A model generated the notes under the pieces. It was not told where the DNA came from, did not search any database, and saw nothing but the letters and a program-made list of their open reading frames with translations. Of a DNA stretch of 13,755 bases, positions 7,005 to 13,755 are shown in pieces. The DNA comes from Paracoccaceae bacterium (GTDB taxonomy: Bacteria; Pseudomonadota; Alphaproteobacteria; Rhodobacterales; Rhodobacteraceae), in NCBI GenBank assembly GCA_003545125.1, contig DQCI01000169.1, positions 462 to 14,216 on the forward strand, written 5' to 3'. Position 1 is the first letter of the stretch. Each line of letters opens with the position of its first letter. Position numbers and translations under genes: made by a program.

Positions 7005-8903
7005 TCAGTCGCCGGTGCCCCGGCCGAAGATCCGGTCGTAGCGGGCATTGTCGCCGGGCCGGTTCTCGTAGCAATCCTCCGCGGTCACCGGCACGCCGAG
7101 ACCGAGAAGCTCGCTCACTGTCACGAATTCATAGCCCATCTCGCGCAGCGCAGGCACCAGGATCGGCAGGGCATCGGCGGTGTTCCAGCCTCGCCCATTC
7201 GCATGCATCACCACGATCGCACCGGGATGGGCCTGGCGCAGGATTCGTTGCGCGATGTCGCGCGCAGTTTGCGACCGGTCGGGATCGCCGGACACGATGC
7301 TCCATTGTACCGCGGGCAAGCCCAAGTCATTGACCATTTCCAGGCTTTCGGGGCTGCAGGTGCCGTAGGGGTAACGGAAGGTCGTGAGCTGTTCGGGAAT
7401 CGCATCGCGCTCAGTCCGGGGTAGGCCCCGGGCCCCGTCCAAATTCAGCAGCCGTTCGCGCATGAGTTCATACTGCGCCTGGGTGAACAGGATCTGGTTC
7501 TCCGCCTCCCGCGGGTCATTGCGGTCGAGCAGGCGCATGTTGCCATGGGTCCAAGCATGGTTGCCGGTCTCGAAACTTGGATCCGCGATCAACTGCATGG
7601 CGCGGTCTGGATGGGTCGCCATCCATTTGCCGCCGAGAAAGAAGGTCGCGCGGACATCCTGTTCGCGCAAATAATCGACGATCTCGCCATCGTAGCCGGC
7701 ATGATCGTTGTTCTGTTCGCAGACGTCGAAGGTAAGCGCGATGTAGCGCGCACCGCCGGTGTCGACCGAGCGGATCGACCGCCGGTACCGGTTCGGCAGC
7801 GCCGCGATCCCGGTCTTCGGAGCGAGCCGCAACGGCGGCCCGAGAAAGACCCCTTCGCCGCTGGTGTAGGAATGCTCTTCACCGGGGCGATGCACGAGCT
7901 CCGCAGCAGGCCAGCAGGCCTGCAAGAGGGCCTCTGAGCCCAGCCTGGCGGGCGGCGGGCTGCTATGCCACCATGTCAGCTCGGTCTCCGGGGCATAGCT
8001 TGCAACCGGTGCCTGCCTCGCGCGGGTTTTTTCGACATGGTCGGCGACCTTCGCCTTATACTCGTCGAGGGGCACGTCGTTCAGAACCAGGTCCGAGATG
8101 ATGACCCAGTCGGGAAAGCGTTGTTTCACCGCGGCAAAGCCCTCGAAATCCTCGATCTCCTCGCCACGGATCAGTTTGACGGTGAAATGGAACAGCTCGA
8201 GCCCCTCATAGGGGTTCAGGCTGACGATCTCGGGACCCACTACTTTGGTCACGCTCTCGCACCTGGCGACCGAGTACTCGGGTCGCAGTTGCAGGGCATC
8301 GTCGCAGCGATGCTCGCGTACGGCACGGTAAAACCTGTCGATGACATCCCGTGCTTCTGCAGTGCTGTCGGAGCCCGCCGCGATCTGCAGCTTCGGTTCG
8401 GTGAGATCCGGACCCTCGATGCGCGCATCGGGCGCGGGCGGTGGGGCGGATCCGGCCGGCCGAAGCTCCGGGGACACGGCGACCGCGGCGGGGACATCCG
8501 CCAGGATCCGGTGGGCATCCAGGTCGAAGGCCTTGCTGACGCCCGCGTGGTCGATCACCCAGTCGCCGTCGCGCGTTTGCAGGGGATAGTCATAGGCGAA
8601 GCCCTGCGGATCCCGGTCGCGACGATCGATGCGGCCCTGTACCCGGAAGACCTGCCATCCGCCCGCTGCACCCTTGAAAGCGAGCCGCTCGATCGTGACA
8701 TGATCGATGGCTTCGCACTTGTCCGTGGCATAGCCGGGGCGCAGCCGCAGAACTTGTTCGCAATCGTGGTCGTTGATAGCGGTGAAATAGGCACGCAGCA
8801 CATCCTGCGCGGCCGCTGTTGCCCGGGCAACCTGGGCCGCCGAAGGCCCCGCAACGAATGTGGCCAACAGGATCAGGACGCCGGCACGCAAACCCAGAAA
8901 CAT
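7005..8903 (-). CDS. Secreted polysaccharide deacetylase with N-terminal duplicated repeats
   Basis: A 632-residue exported protein with a signal peptide (hydrophobic 5-20, cleavage likely near A-Q at 23-24). Two homologous units follow: about 33-95 and 186-247. Each has a D-V-L/I start, a central His-x-Cys, L-R-P-x-Y and a second Cys (C48/C63 and C200/C215), probably NTF2-like. The C-terminal half is a NodB-type deacetylase: L-T-F-D-V-C-E at 390-396 (motif 1, with D393 but V in place of the second Asp), H-A-W-T-H at 449-453 (metal-binding His pair), R-Y-P-Y-G at 510-514, S-G-D-P-D at 538-542 and V-V-M-H at 564-567. Removal of acetyl groups from peptidoglycan or an exopolysaccharide is inferred from the family. 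The start has AGGGAGGGG just upstream and lies 10 bases after the preceding gene, forming an operon with it. Confidence 0.9.
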   Translation of the reverse strand: MFLGLRAGVLILLATFVAGPSAAQVARATAAAQDVLRAYFTAINDHDCEQVLRLRPGYATDKCEAIDHVTIERLAFKGAAGGWQVFRVQGRIDRRDRDPQGFAYDYPLQTRDGDWVIDHAGVSKAFDLDAHRILADVPAAVAVSPELRPAGSAPPPAPDARIEGPDLTEPKLQIAAGSDSTAEARDVIDRFYRAVREHRCDDALQLRPEYSVARCESVTKVVGPEIVSLNPYEGLELFHFTVKLIRGEEIEDFEGFAAVKQRFPDWVIISDLVLNDVPLDEYKAKVADHVEKTRARQAPVASYAPETELTWWHSSPPPARLGSEALLQACWPAAELVHRPGEEHSYTSGEGVFLGPPLRLAPKTGIAALPNRYRRSIRSVDTGGARYIALTFDVCEQNNDHAGYDGEIVDYLREQDVRATFFLGGKWMATHPDRAMQLIADPSFETGNHAWTHGNMRLLDRNDPREAENQILFTQAQYELMRERLLNLDGARGLPRTERDAIPEQLTTFRYPYGTCSPESLEMVNDLGLPAVQWSIVSGDPDRSQTARDIAQRILRQAHPGAIVVMHANGRGWNTADALPILVPALREMGYEFVTVSELLGLGVPVTAEDCYENRPGDNARYDRIFGRGTGD

Positions 8904-8913
8904 CGGCCCCTCC

Positions 8914-10185
8914 CTACATTTCGTACCCTGCCATTTCTTCGATCAGCCAGCCGGAGCGAGACGGTGCCAGCGTAAGCGTGACGCGCCAAGCCTTCGACCC
9001 ACTGTCGGTGGTCTCGACATGGGCCACTACGTCGACCAGCGCCCTGTTGCGGTTCGAACGCGACCGGTCGAGCTCGTTGTAGGACAGCCGGGCCGAGACG
9101 AACTTCACGATCATCTCGGGGAGGTCCTTAGGTGGATCGACCCAGCGGTTCTCGGCACAGCGGACGCGCCGGGCGGAGAGATCGGCGTAGTAGAGTTCGA
9201 CGAAGGTTTCCGCGGCATCGAGATCGTTTTCGTGAGGCGCGAGGATGACGCGGCAGTTGGCGCTTCCTCCAATTTGGAGTTCATCCGCTCCCTTTCCTGA
9301 ACCCGGTTGCGAGCCGGACTGCGCGAGTTCAAGGTACTTCCCGCTCATCCAGCCGGCCTGACCGCTGGACGTGCGCACATTCAGCCAGAAGACATCGTCG
9401 TCGATGCAGCGGCGGAGCGCCGATCTGTCCGATCCGGAGAGCCCGTCAGAGGTTTCTCGACGACAAAGCTCATCACAATACCCTGCTTTTGATGGCTTGG
9501 AGAGCCTGCGCGAACCGGTGTATTCGAGCCTGTCGCCGAGCGCGGCCTGCCCCGCGAGCGGATCATCGTAACTGGTTCCGGACCGTAGAGTCGCGAACGA
9601 GGCCACGTTCGTCACCTCAAGGGTATCGGTCGTGGGTGCGCAGACCGACGGGCGCGGGTACGTTGGCGGGGGTGGCGGGACGGGAGCCCGGTCCGGGATC
9701 TCCACGTTGATCCCGTAGGCGCAGGTGAGCAGTGTCTTGCCGTTGTTGATACCGCGCACGAGAAACACGACCTCGGCCTCAACCCGGTCTCCGACGCGCT
9801 CGAGGGGGACGACAAAAATCGTGAAGGTCGCATCCGACAAACGGATGAGAGTGTCATACATCTCCTGTCGGCCCTTGGCGTTGTTCTCCCGCGTGTAGGC
9901 CTCCTTCGGCAGGGCGGAGCCGTGTATCACCTGAAACCCCGCGGACCTCAGCGCCTTGGTCAGCCCGTTCACGGCCCGCTTTTCGGCCTTTTCGGTCATG
10001 TGCTCGCCAGAGGTGGCGTTCAACACATAGATCGTGTCAGGAGAATACCTGTCGACGCAGTGGGATGCTTCGAGTTCCTCGGTCTCCTCGACCACCTCGT
10101 TCACCCAATCAGCCAACGCACTACCGGTGGTGCCAAAGACGGTCAAAAATACTGAAAAGCATAATACGACAAAGTGATTAATCAT
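8914..10185 (-). CDS. Exported protein with SH3-like domain
   Basis: A 423-residue protein of unrecognised overall family. I chose the ATG at 10183-10185 because a GGGGGG run lies 4 bases upstream and the product begins with a clear signal peptide (M-I-N-H-F-V-V-L-C-F, hydrophobic to about 20, A-L-A at 23-25). A longer frame to 10266 would bury this signal. Residues about 45-165 form an alpha/beta domain. A proline-rich linker (167-179) follows, then an SH3-like segment (about 188-288: F-A-T-L-R-S-G at 197-203 and W-L-N-V-R-T with G-W-M-S-G-K-Y-L), interrupted by a Cys-rich insert. A C-terminal region (about 308-423) may be NTF2-like. It is the first gene of a two-gene unit with the deacetylase. 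A role in binding cell wall or glycan is inferred from the SH3-like domain and the partner. Confidence 0.8.
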   Translation of the reverse strand: MINHFVVLCFSVFLTVFGTTGSALADWVNEVVEETEELEASHCVDRYSPDTIYVLNATSGEHMTEKAEKRAVNGLTKALRSAGFQVIHGSALPKEAYTRENNAKGRQEMYDTLIRLSDATFTIFVVPLERVGDRVEAEVVFLVRGINNGKTLLTCAYGINVEIPDRAPVPPPPPTYPRPSVCAPTTDTLEVTNVASFATLRSGTSYDDPLAGQAALGDRLEYTGSRRLSKPSKAGYCDELCRRETSDGLSGSDRSALRRCIDDDVFWLNVRTSSGQAGWMSGKYLELAQSGSQPGSGKGADELQIGGSANCRVILAPHENDLDAAETFVELYYADLSARRVRCAENRWVDPPKDLPEMIVKFVSARLSYNELDRSRSNRNRALVDVVAHVETTDSGSKAWRVTLTLAPSRSGWLIEEMAGYEM

Positions 10186-11045
10186 ATCGCCCCCCCAAAA
10201 GAACGATTCGCGCGTCGTCAGGAAAGCAGAGGGTGAGCAGCGACGCAATCTCAACAGACCAACCAAGTGCCCAAGATCCGAAAGAAAATTGGGAATTGGA
10301 TTTTCAGCTCGTCCGCATCTTCGGCCCGCAGGCCCCGAGCAACTCCTCCGAAAACAACGACAGCAGCCAAGGCGGTGGATGCCCCCGTCGCGCCGCTGTC
10401 AACGGTTACGAATAGATGCCCGCACGGGTCGCCCAGTGTCAATTTGCGCCCAAGGTGTCTCGATCAACGGGGACGACCGACAGATTTCGGAGCCCCACAG
10501 CGAGCTTCGGGGTCCGACGATTGCCCCCGCTCAGCTCTGGTGTTGCATCCGGATTGGTCCGCTTTGGCCCACACTCCAGATCTTTGGTTGCAAGTGGTGT
10601 TTTCGGCTGCCGCGACGGCCAGATCGAATGGCCGCAGTGCAGCATGCAAGCGGTTCCATGATTTAGTGATACTGGCCGTTCTAGGCATTTCTGGCGAGCC
10701 GGTCGAATGTTGGGATCGACCCGCATTGCCGACTTCCTCGATCGCGCGTTTCTTACGCATCAGGCGAATGGCGGTTTCGTGTAAGCTGCATTGCGGCTCG
10801 CGGGGTGTCGACGAGCGGCTGCAAAGTGCCGTCTCTTCAACGGGGCTCGTCCGCTCACTGCACATTGCGCCAGCTTGAGCGGGACGAGACATCGGCCGCT
10901 CTGGGCTCGGAGCCGCCATGCGGCGGCGCAGCGACTCCGCCGTAACGTCCCGCCTCAAGTCCGGCCATTCGACGAAGCGCACTACAATGACCTCGTGGAC
11001 ACGAAGTCGACGCCTGGGTCGGGAGGGCCGGATGGAGGCCCTACT
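10186..11045. other. Gene-poor region between envelope pair and integrase
   Basis: Frames on both strands (for example plus 10267-10878 and minus 10464-11306) translate to compositionally odd, domain-free products, and the minus frame partly mirrors the integrase gene. I see no supported gene. A perfect hairpin GCCGCC-ATGC-GGCGGC lies at 10912-10927. The divergent promoters of the envelope unit and possibly the integrase must lie here, but no confident -35/-10 pair is visible. Confidence 0.5.
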
Positions 11046-11678
11046 ATGCCCAGAATCCAACTTCCCGCCGAAAAACCCAAACGCACGCCCTGGAACAAAG
11101 GGCGGCTGATCGGACAGAAGCGCCCGTTGCTGCCAAAGCAGGTTTGGGCCGTTCGCGCGCGTCTGGAACTCGCAGGCCAACTCCGCGATCTTGCACTCTT
11201 CAACTTGGCGATCGACAGCAAGCTGCGCGGCTGTGACCTCGTTCGCCTGAGGGTCGCCGACCTCGTGGTTGGTGGTTCCGTTCGCGAACGCGTCTCCGTG
11301 ATCCAAAGCAAGACCGGTCGGCCGGTGCAGTTCGAAGTATCGGAGAACACACGGAACTCCGTCTTGGAATGGGTCAACTCACCGGAAATGCGTGCCTGCG
11401 TTTTCCTCTTTCCGAGCCGTTTCCACGCGTCACCGCATCTGTCGACGCGGCAATACGCCCGGCTTGTCCGGAGCTGGATATTGGCGATCGGACTCGATCC
11501 GAATGGCTACGGGACACACTCCCTGCGGCGTACCAAGGCCGCGCTGATCTACCGAAAAACCGGCAATCTACGGGCGGTCCAGCTTCTACTCGGGCATAGC
11601 AAGGTCGACAGCACAGTCCGGTATCTTGGTGTTGAGCTGGAGGATGCGTTGAGCATCGCTGAAAGCGTCGACATCTGA
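11046..11678 (+). CDS. Minimal tyrosine recombinase / integrase
   Basis: A 210-residue site-specific tyrosine recombinase. All catalytic residues can be placed: R61 (S-K-L-R-G-C-D), K89 (Q-S-K-T-G-R-P), H158 and R161 (G-T-H-S-L-R-R), H184 (L-L-G-H-S-K) and the nucleophile Y193 (V-R-Y-L-G-V). I chose the ATG at 11046 because GGAGG lies 7 bases upstream and the product then begins with a basic tail (K-P-K-R-T-P-W-N-K-G). In-frame sequence back to 10791 is not convincing. The protein lacks the usual N-terminal arm-binding and core-binding domains of phage integrases (which are about 300-400 residues), so it is a catalytic-domain-only form, seen in stand-alone elements. It is followed 6 bases after the stop codon by a strong hairpin. 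Confidence 0.92.
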   Translation: MPRIQLPAEKPKRTPWNKGRLIGQKRPLLPKQVWAVRARLELAGQLRDLALFNLAIDSKLRGCDLVRLRVADLVVGGSVRERVSVIQSKTGRPVQFEVSENTRNSVLEWVNSPEMRACVFLFPSRFHASPHLSTRQYARLVRSWILAIGLDPNGYGTHSLRRTKAALIYRKTGNLRAVQLLLGHSKVDSTVRYLGVELEDALSIAESVDI

Positions 11679-11684
11679 GCATTG

Positions 11685-11708
11685 GGCGAACGGCTCCGGC
11701 CGTTCGCC
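11685..11708 (+). terminator. Rho-independent-like terminator after integrase
   Basis: GGCGAACGGC and GCCGTTCGCC form a perfect 10-bp stem closed by the stable-type tetraloop TCCG, starting 6 bases after the integrase stop. Only a short TT follows, so the T tract is poor, but the stem is very strong. It could also work in the opposite direction. Confidence 0.7.
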
Positions 11709-11832
11709 TTCGGAAAACGGTCATACGCCGGGCACCTGTTCGACGACCGGATCGAGCCCTTTCCGGACACCTTATTGGTTCCTGCGCGCACTGGCTTGAT
11801 TCCAAACCCGCGGCGACGGTCCGCACCCGCTC

Positions 11833-11851
11833 GAGAGCCGGCACGGCTCTC
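11833..11851. terminator. Perfect hairpin upstream of operon
   Basis: GAGAGCCG-GCA-CGGCTCTC is an 8-bp perfect stem with a 3-base loop, about 157 bases before the membrane protein start. It lacks a T tract and may be a terminator, an attenuator or a protein-binding palindrome. Confidence 0.35.
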
Positions 11852-12007
11852 TCTACCGCGCGACGGCTCGATCCTTGGGCGCCGAGCGGTGGATTTCCGG
11901 AGGCAACCTGAGAAGACCTTGCGCCGAGACGGTCGGCGGTTTCCTAGTCTAGCATGCGGGACAAATTGGTGCATGATAACAAAGTGAACTCGGGGCTAGG
12001 TGACTCG

Positions 12008-12481
12008 ATGCCAATCGATAGCAAGACCGCACCGAAGCCGGGACGCCTTGGCCGAGCATCGGACGTCTCCGGCAGTATCGCCGTGGCGTGGTGCAGCATC
12101 GCGGTCGGCGCGCTTACCGGGCTTCTGCTGAGCCTGTGGTCATTCCACGGCCCGTTTCCCGTCCCCCCGGCAATCGGTGAATACGACGACCTTTCACGAC
12201 GGTTGCTGAGGCTCGGGCACATCGCGTTCTTCGGGCTCGGAATTCTCAACATCCTGCTGGCAAATCACCTATCGGGTGTCGAGTGCGATCCGCGCCGCAA
12301 GAAACTGGCGTTCCTGGCGATGAACCTCGGCAACCTGTTCCTTCCCCTGACGCTGATCGCGGCCGCGTTCGTGCATCCGTTGAAATACCTGGCCAGCCTT
12401 CCGGCAATGGCGGTGACGCTTGCCGTCATCATCGGGGCCCATGCCGCACTCGCGGCGCACTTGGGAGGCGGCCGACGATGA
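12008..12481 (+). CDS. Four-helix membrane protein of ACP/radical SAM operon
   Basis: A 157-residue integral membrane protein with four predicted helices at about 23-45, 67-87, 100-121 and 128-152. Basic residues sit between helices 2 and 3 (R-R-K-K), and His occurs near helix ends (H47, H71, H123). No enzyme family is recognised. I chose the ATG at 12008 because AGGTGA lies just upstream. An in-frame ATG at 11954 has a poorer context. Its stop overlaps the ACP start (ATGA at 12478-12481). The coupling suggests it works with the ACP and radical SAM enzyme, perhaps as a membrane-bound step or anchor of a lipid or polyketide-like pathway. This is inference from context. Confidence 0.82.
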   Translation: MPIDSKTAPKPGRLGRASDVSGSIAVAWCSIAVGALTGLLLSLWSFHGPFPVPPAIGEYDDLSRRLLRLGHIAFFGLGILNILLANHLSGVECDPRRKKLAFLAMNLGNLFLPLTLIAAAFVHPLKYLASLPAMAVTLAVIIGAHAALAAHLGGGRR

Positions 12482-12741
12482 AGTTGAAGCAGCGCGAAAC
12501 CTGGCTAAGGGCAACGATCACCCGGATCGCCGGAAAGCCTGCGGACGCTGTTTCGGCGGATGCGGATCTTCAGGAAGCCGTCGGCCTCGACAGCCTCGGT
12601 CGGCTGGAGGTCCTGTCCGAGATCGAAGATGAATTCGACTTCCTGATCGATGACCAGGAGATTTTCACCTCCGCGACGATCACCCGCATGCTCGAAGTCA
12701 TCAGGCGGCATCTCGCGGAGGATACGAAGGACGAAGGCTGA
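12478..12741 (+). CDS. Acyl carrier protein
   Basis: An 87-residue acyl carrier protein that tethers an acyl chain to a 4'-phosphopantetheine arm. The attachment motif G-L-D-S-L is at 36-40, with S39 as the modified residue. It is followed by the acidic recognition helix L-E-V-L-S-E-I-E-D-E-F-D (43-54) and a typical third helix containing T-I-T-R-M-L-E-V-I. The length and fold match the ACP family. The start lies in the stop of the membrane gene (ATGA), and the stop overlaps the radical SAM start (TGATG at 12739-12743), so all three are translationally coupled. It is not near fatty acid synthesis genes, which suggests a dedicated ACP for a specialised product. Confidence 0.93.
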   Translation: MKLKQRETWLRATITRIAGKPADAVSADADLQEAVGLDSLGRLEVLSEIEDEFDFLIDDQEIFTSATITRMLEVIRRHLAEDTKDEG

Positions 12742-13755
12742 TGCGGATCGGGCTCATCGCGCTGAGTGGCGTTCGGGTGCGGACCCCGGAGTTGGCAGCG
12801 ATGGGCGTGACTTTGCCGCAATTTGTGACCCGGGGGCAGGTCATCGCATCGCTACCGAGCCTCGGCCTGCTGACGGTTGCGGCACTGACACCGGAAGATG
12901 TGGAGGTCTGCTACCGGGAAATCGACGGCATGCCGCCGGAGGGAGACATAGAACCGTTCGACCTGGTCGGAATCTCGTCGCTCACCGCCCGGATCGACGC
13001 GGCCTATCGACTGGCCGACCGGTACCGCGCAGCGGGGATACCGGTGGTGCTGGGTGGATTACACGTGTCGCTGATTCCCGAGGAGGCCACGCGGCACGCC
13101 GACAGCATCGTCGTCGGCGGGGCCGAGGGCGCCTGGCCGGACCTCGTGGCGGATTTCCGGGCCGGCCACTTGAAACCGCGCTACGATGGCCTGCAACGCG
13201 ACGTGTTCAAACCCGGCTCCTACGTGCGCCCCCGTTTCGACCTGCTCAAGGGGCGCGACTACAACCGGGTCACCGTGCAGACCTCCTGCGGCTGCCCGAT
13301 CAATTGCGAATTCTGTGCCGCGAGTCTGCGGATCACTTCGAGTTTTCAACAGAAGCCGGTGGACTGCGTGATCGACGAACTGAAGGCGGTGACCGAAATC
13401 GTCGACACGCCGTTCGTCGAATTCGCCGACGACAACACCTTCGTGAACTGGAAGTGGGGCAAAGCGTTGATGCGGGGAATGGCGCCGCTGAACCTGCGCT
13501 GGTTCACCGAGACCGACATCTCCGTTGCCGACGACCTGGAACTTCTGGATCTGATGCGAGAGGCTGGCTGCCGGCAGATCCTGATCGGTCTCGAAAGCCC
13601 GTCGCCGGAGGGGCTTCAGGGGCTCGATCCGCACGATTGGAAAGCGCACCGGGCAGAGAACTACATGGAAGCCATCGAGCGCATCCAATCGCGTGGCATC
13701 AGCGTCAACGGGTGCTTCGTGCTGGGCCTCGACAGCCAGGATGCCTCGGTCTTCA
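12741..13755 (+). CDS. B12-binding radical SAM enzyme, 3' end outside window
   Basis: The first 338 residues of a radical S-adenosylmethionine enzyme. The frame runs open to the window end. The N-terminal region (about 1-145) is a cobalamin-binding-type Rossmann domain (V-G-I-S-S-L, V-V-L-G-G-L-H-V-S at 102-110, V-V-G-G-A-E-G). The radical SAM core then begins with C-P-I-N-C-E-F-C, where C185, C189 and C192 ligate the [4Fe-4S] cluster. Later segments E-F-A-D-D-N-T-F, G-L-E-S-P-S-P-E and F-V-L-G-L-D-S match the core barrel of this group. No D-x-H-x-x-G cobalamin motif is seen. Members are known to methylate or rearrange lipids, tetrapyrroles or peptides. Coupling to an ACP suggests the substrate is an ACP-bound acyl chain, which is inferred. 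The start is the only one consistent with the TGATG overlap. Confidence 0.93.
   Translation, partial: MRIGLIALSGVRVRTPELAAMGVTLPQFVTRGQVIASLPSLGLLTVAALTPEDVEVCYREIDGMPPEGDIEPFDLVGISSLTARIDAAYRLADRYRAAGIPVVLGGLHVSLIPEEATRHADSIVVGGAEGAWPDLVADFRAGHLKPRYDGLQRDVFKPGSYVRPRFDLLKGRDYNRVTVQTSCGCPINCEFCAASLRITSSFQQKPVDCVIDELKAVTEIVDTPFVEFADDNTFVNWKWGKALMRGMAPLNLRWFTETDISVADDLELLDLMREAGCRQILIGLESPSPEGLQGLDPHDWKAHRAENYMEAIERIQSRGISVNGCFVLGLDSQDASVF

Larger units (their letters stand above)
11679..12007. other. Intergenic region with terminator and hairpin
   Basis: Holds the integrase terminator, a second perfect hairpin, and the presumed promoter of the membrane-ACP-radical SAM operon. No promoter elements were confidently read. 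A frame spanning 11682-11987 has no recognisable features and is judged non-coding. Confidence 0.5.

Noticed and set aside
10267..10878. Plus-strand 203-codon frame
   Set aside because: There is no recognisable domain, and the basic, low-complexity start is shadow-like. It could be decayed sequence but is not supportable as a gene.
10464..11306. Minus-strand 280-codon frame across the integrase start
   Set aside because: Its first part mirrors the integrase gene, the rest is Arg/Ser-rich without motifs, and no ribosome binding site was found.
1..13755. CRISPR array or toxin-antitoxin pair
   Set aside because: No regularly spaced direct repeats and no recognisable toxin or antitoxin families were seen.

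Overview
This window looks like a mosaic accessory stretch of a GC-rich alphaproteobacterium. Base composition, the style of the recombinases and the ATGA/TGATG gene overlaps suggest a Rhodobacterales-like or related lineage. No rRNA, intact tRNA or core gene anchors the taxonomy, so this is inference.

Left block (1-2532): a large serine recombinase truncated by the window edge (catalytic Ser visible at 56-58) is translationally coupled to a small HTH protein. A DUF3883-type protein with a PD-(D/E)XK-like core converges on them. Bases 2533-3112 hold no gene. They contain two tRNA-3'-end-like fragments on the minus strand, a minus-strand terminator-like hairpin, a 74-nt structured segment, and a 13-bp perfect inverted repeat with a T tract. 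This looks like an old attachment or insertion boundary.

Replication module (3113-5643): an AlpA-like HTH regulator overlaps (ATGA) a 772-aa protein. That protein carries an archaeo-eukaryotic-type primase, a PriCT-like linker and a DUF3987-like P-loop ATPase, and then ends in a zinc-ribbon segment that normally belongs to a separate mobile-element protein. A minus-strand Tn3-type resolvase follows, with nested inverted repeats just upstream that could be its res site. There is no transposase. Bases 6266-7004 hold no convincing gene.

Envelope pair (7005-10185, minus strand): a secreted protein with an SH3-like region is followed 10 nt later by a secreted polysaccharide deacetylase. The deacetylase has two Cys-containing N-terminal repeats and an altered first NodB motif. 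The likely theme is cell-wall or polysaccharide modification. A second gene-poor region (10186-11045) leads to a 210-aa catalytic-domain-only tyrosine integrase, which is followed by a strong hairpin terminator.

Right block (12008-window end): a four-helix membrane protein, an acyl carrier protein and a cobalamin-binding radical SAM enzyme are tightly coupled by ATGA and TGATG overlaps. This is the start of what looks like a biosynthetic operon acting on an ACP-bound acyl chain. It runs out of the window and is the most interesting candidate for an uncharacterised pathway here. Its product cannot be read from this sequence.
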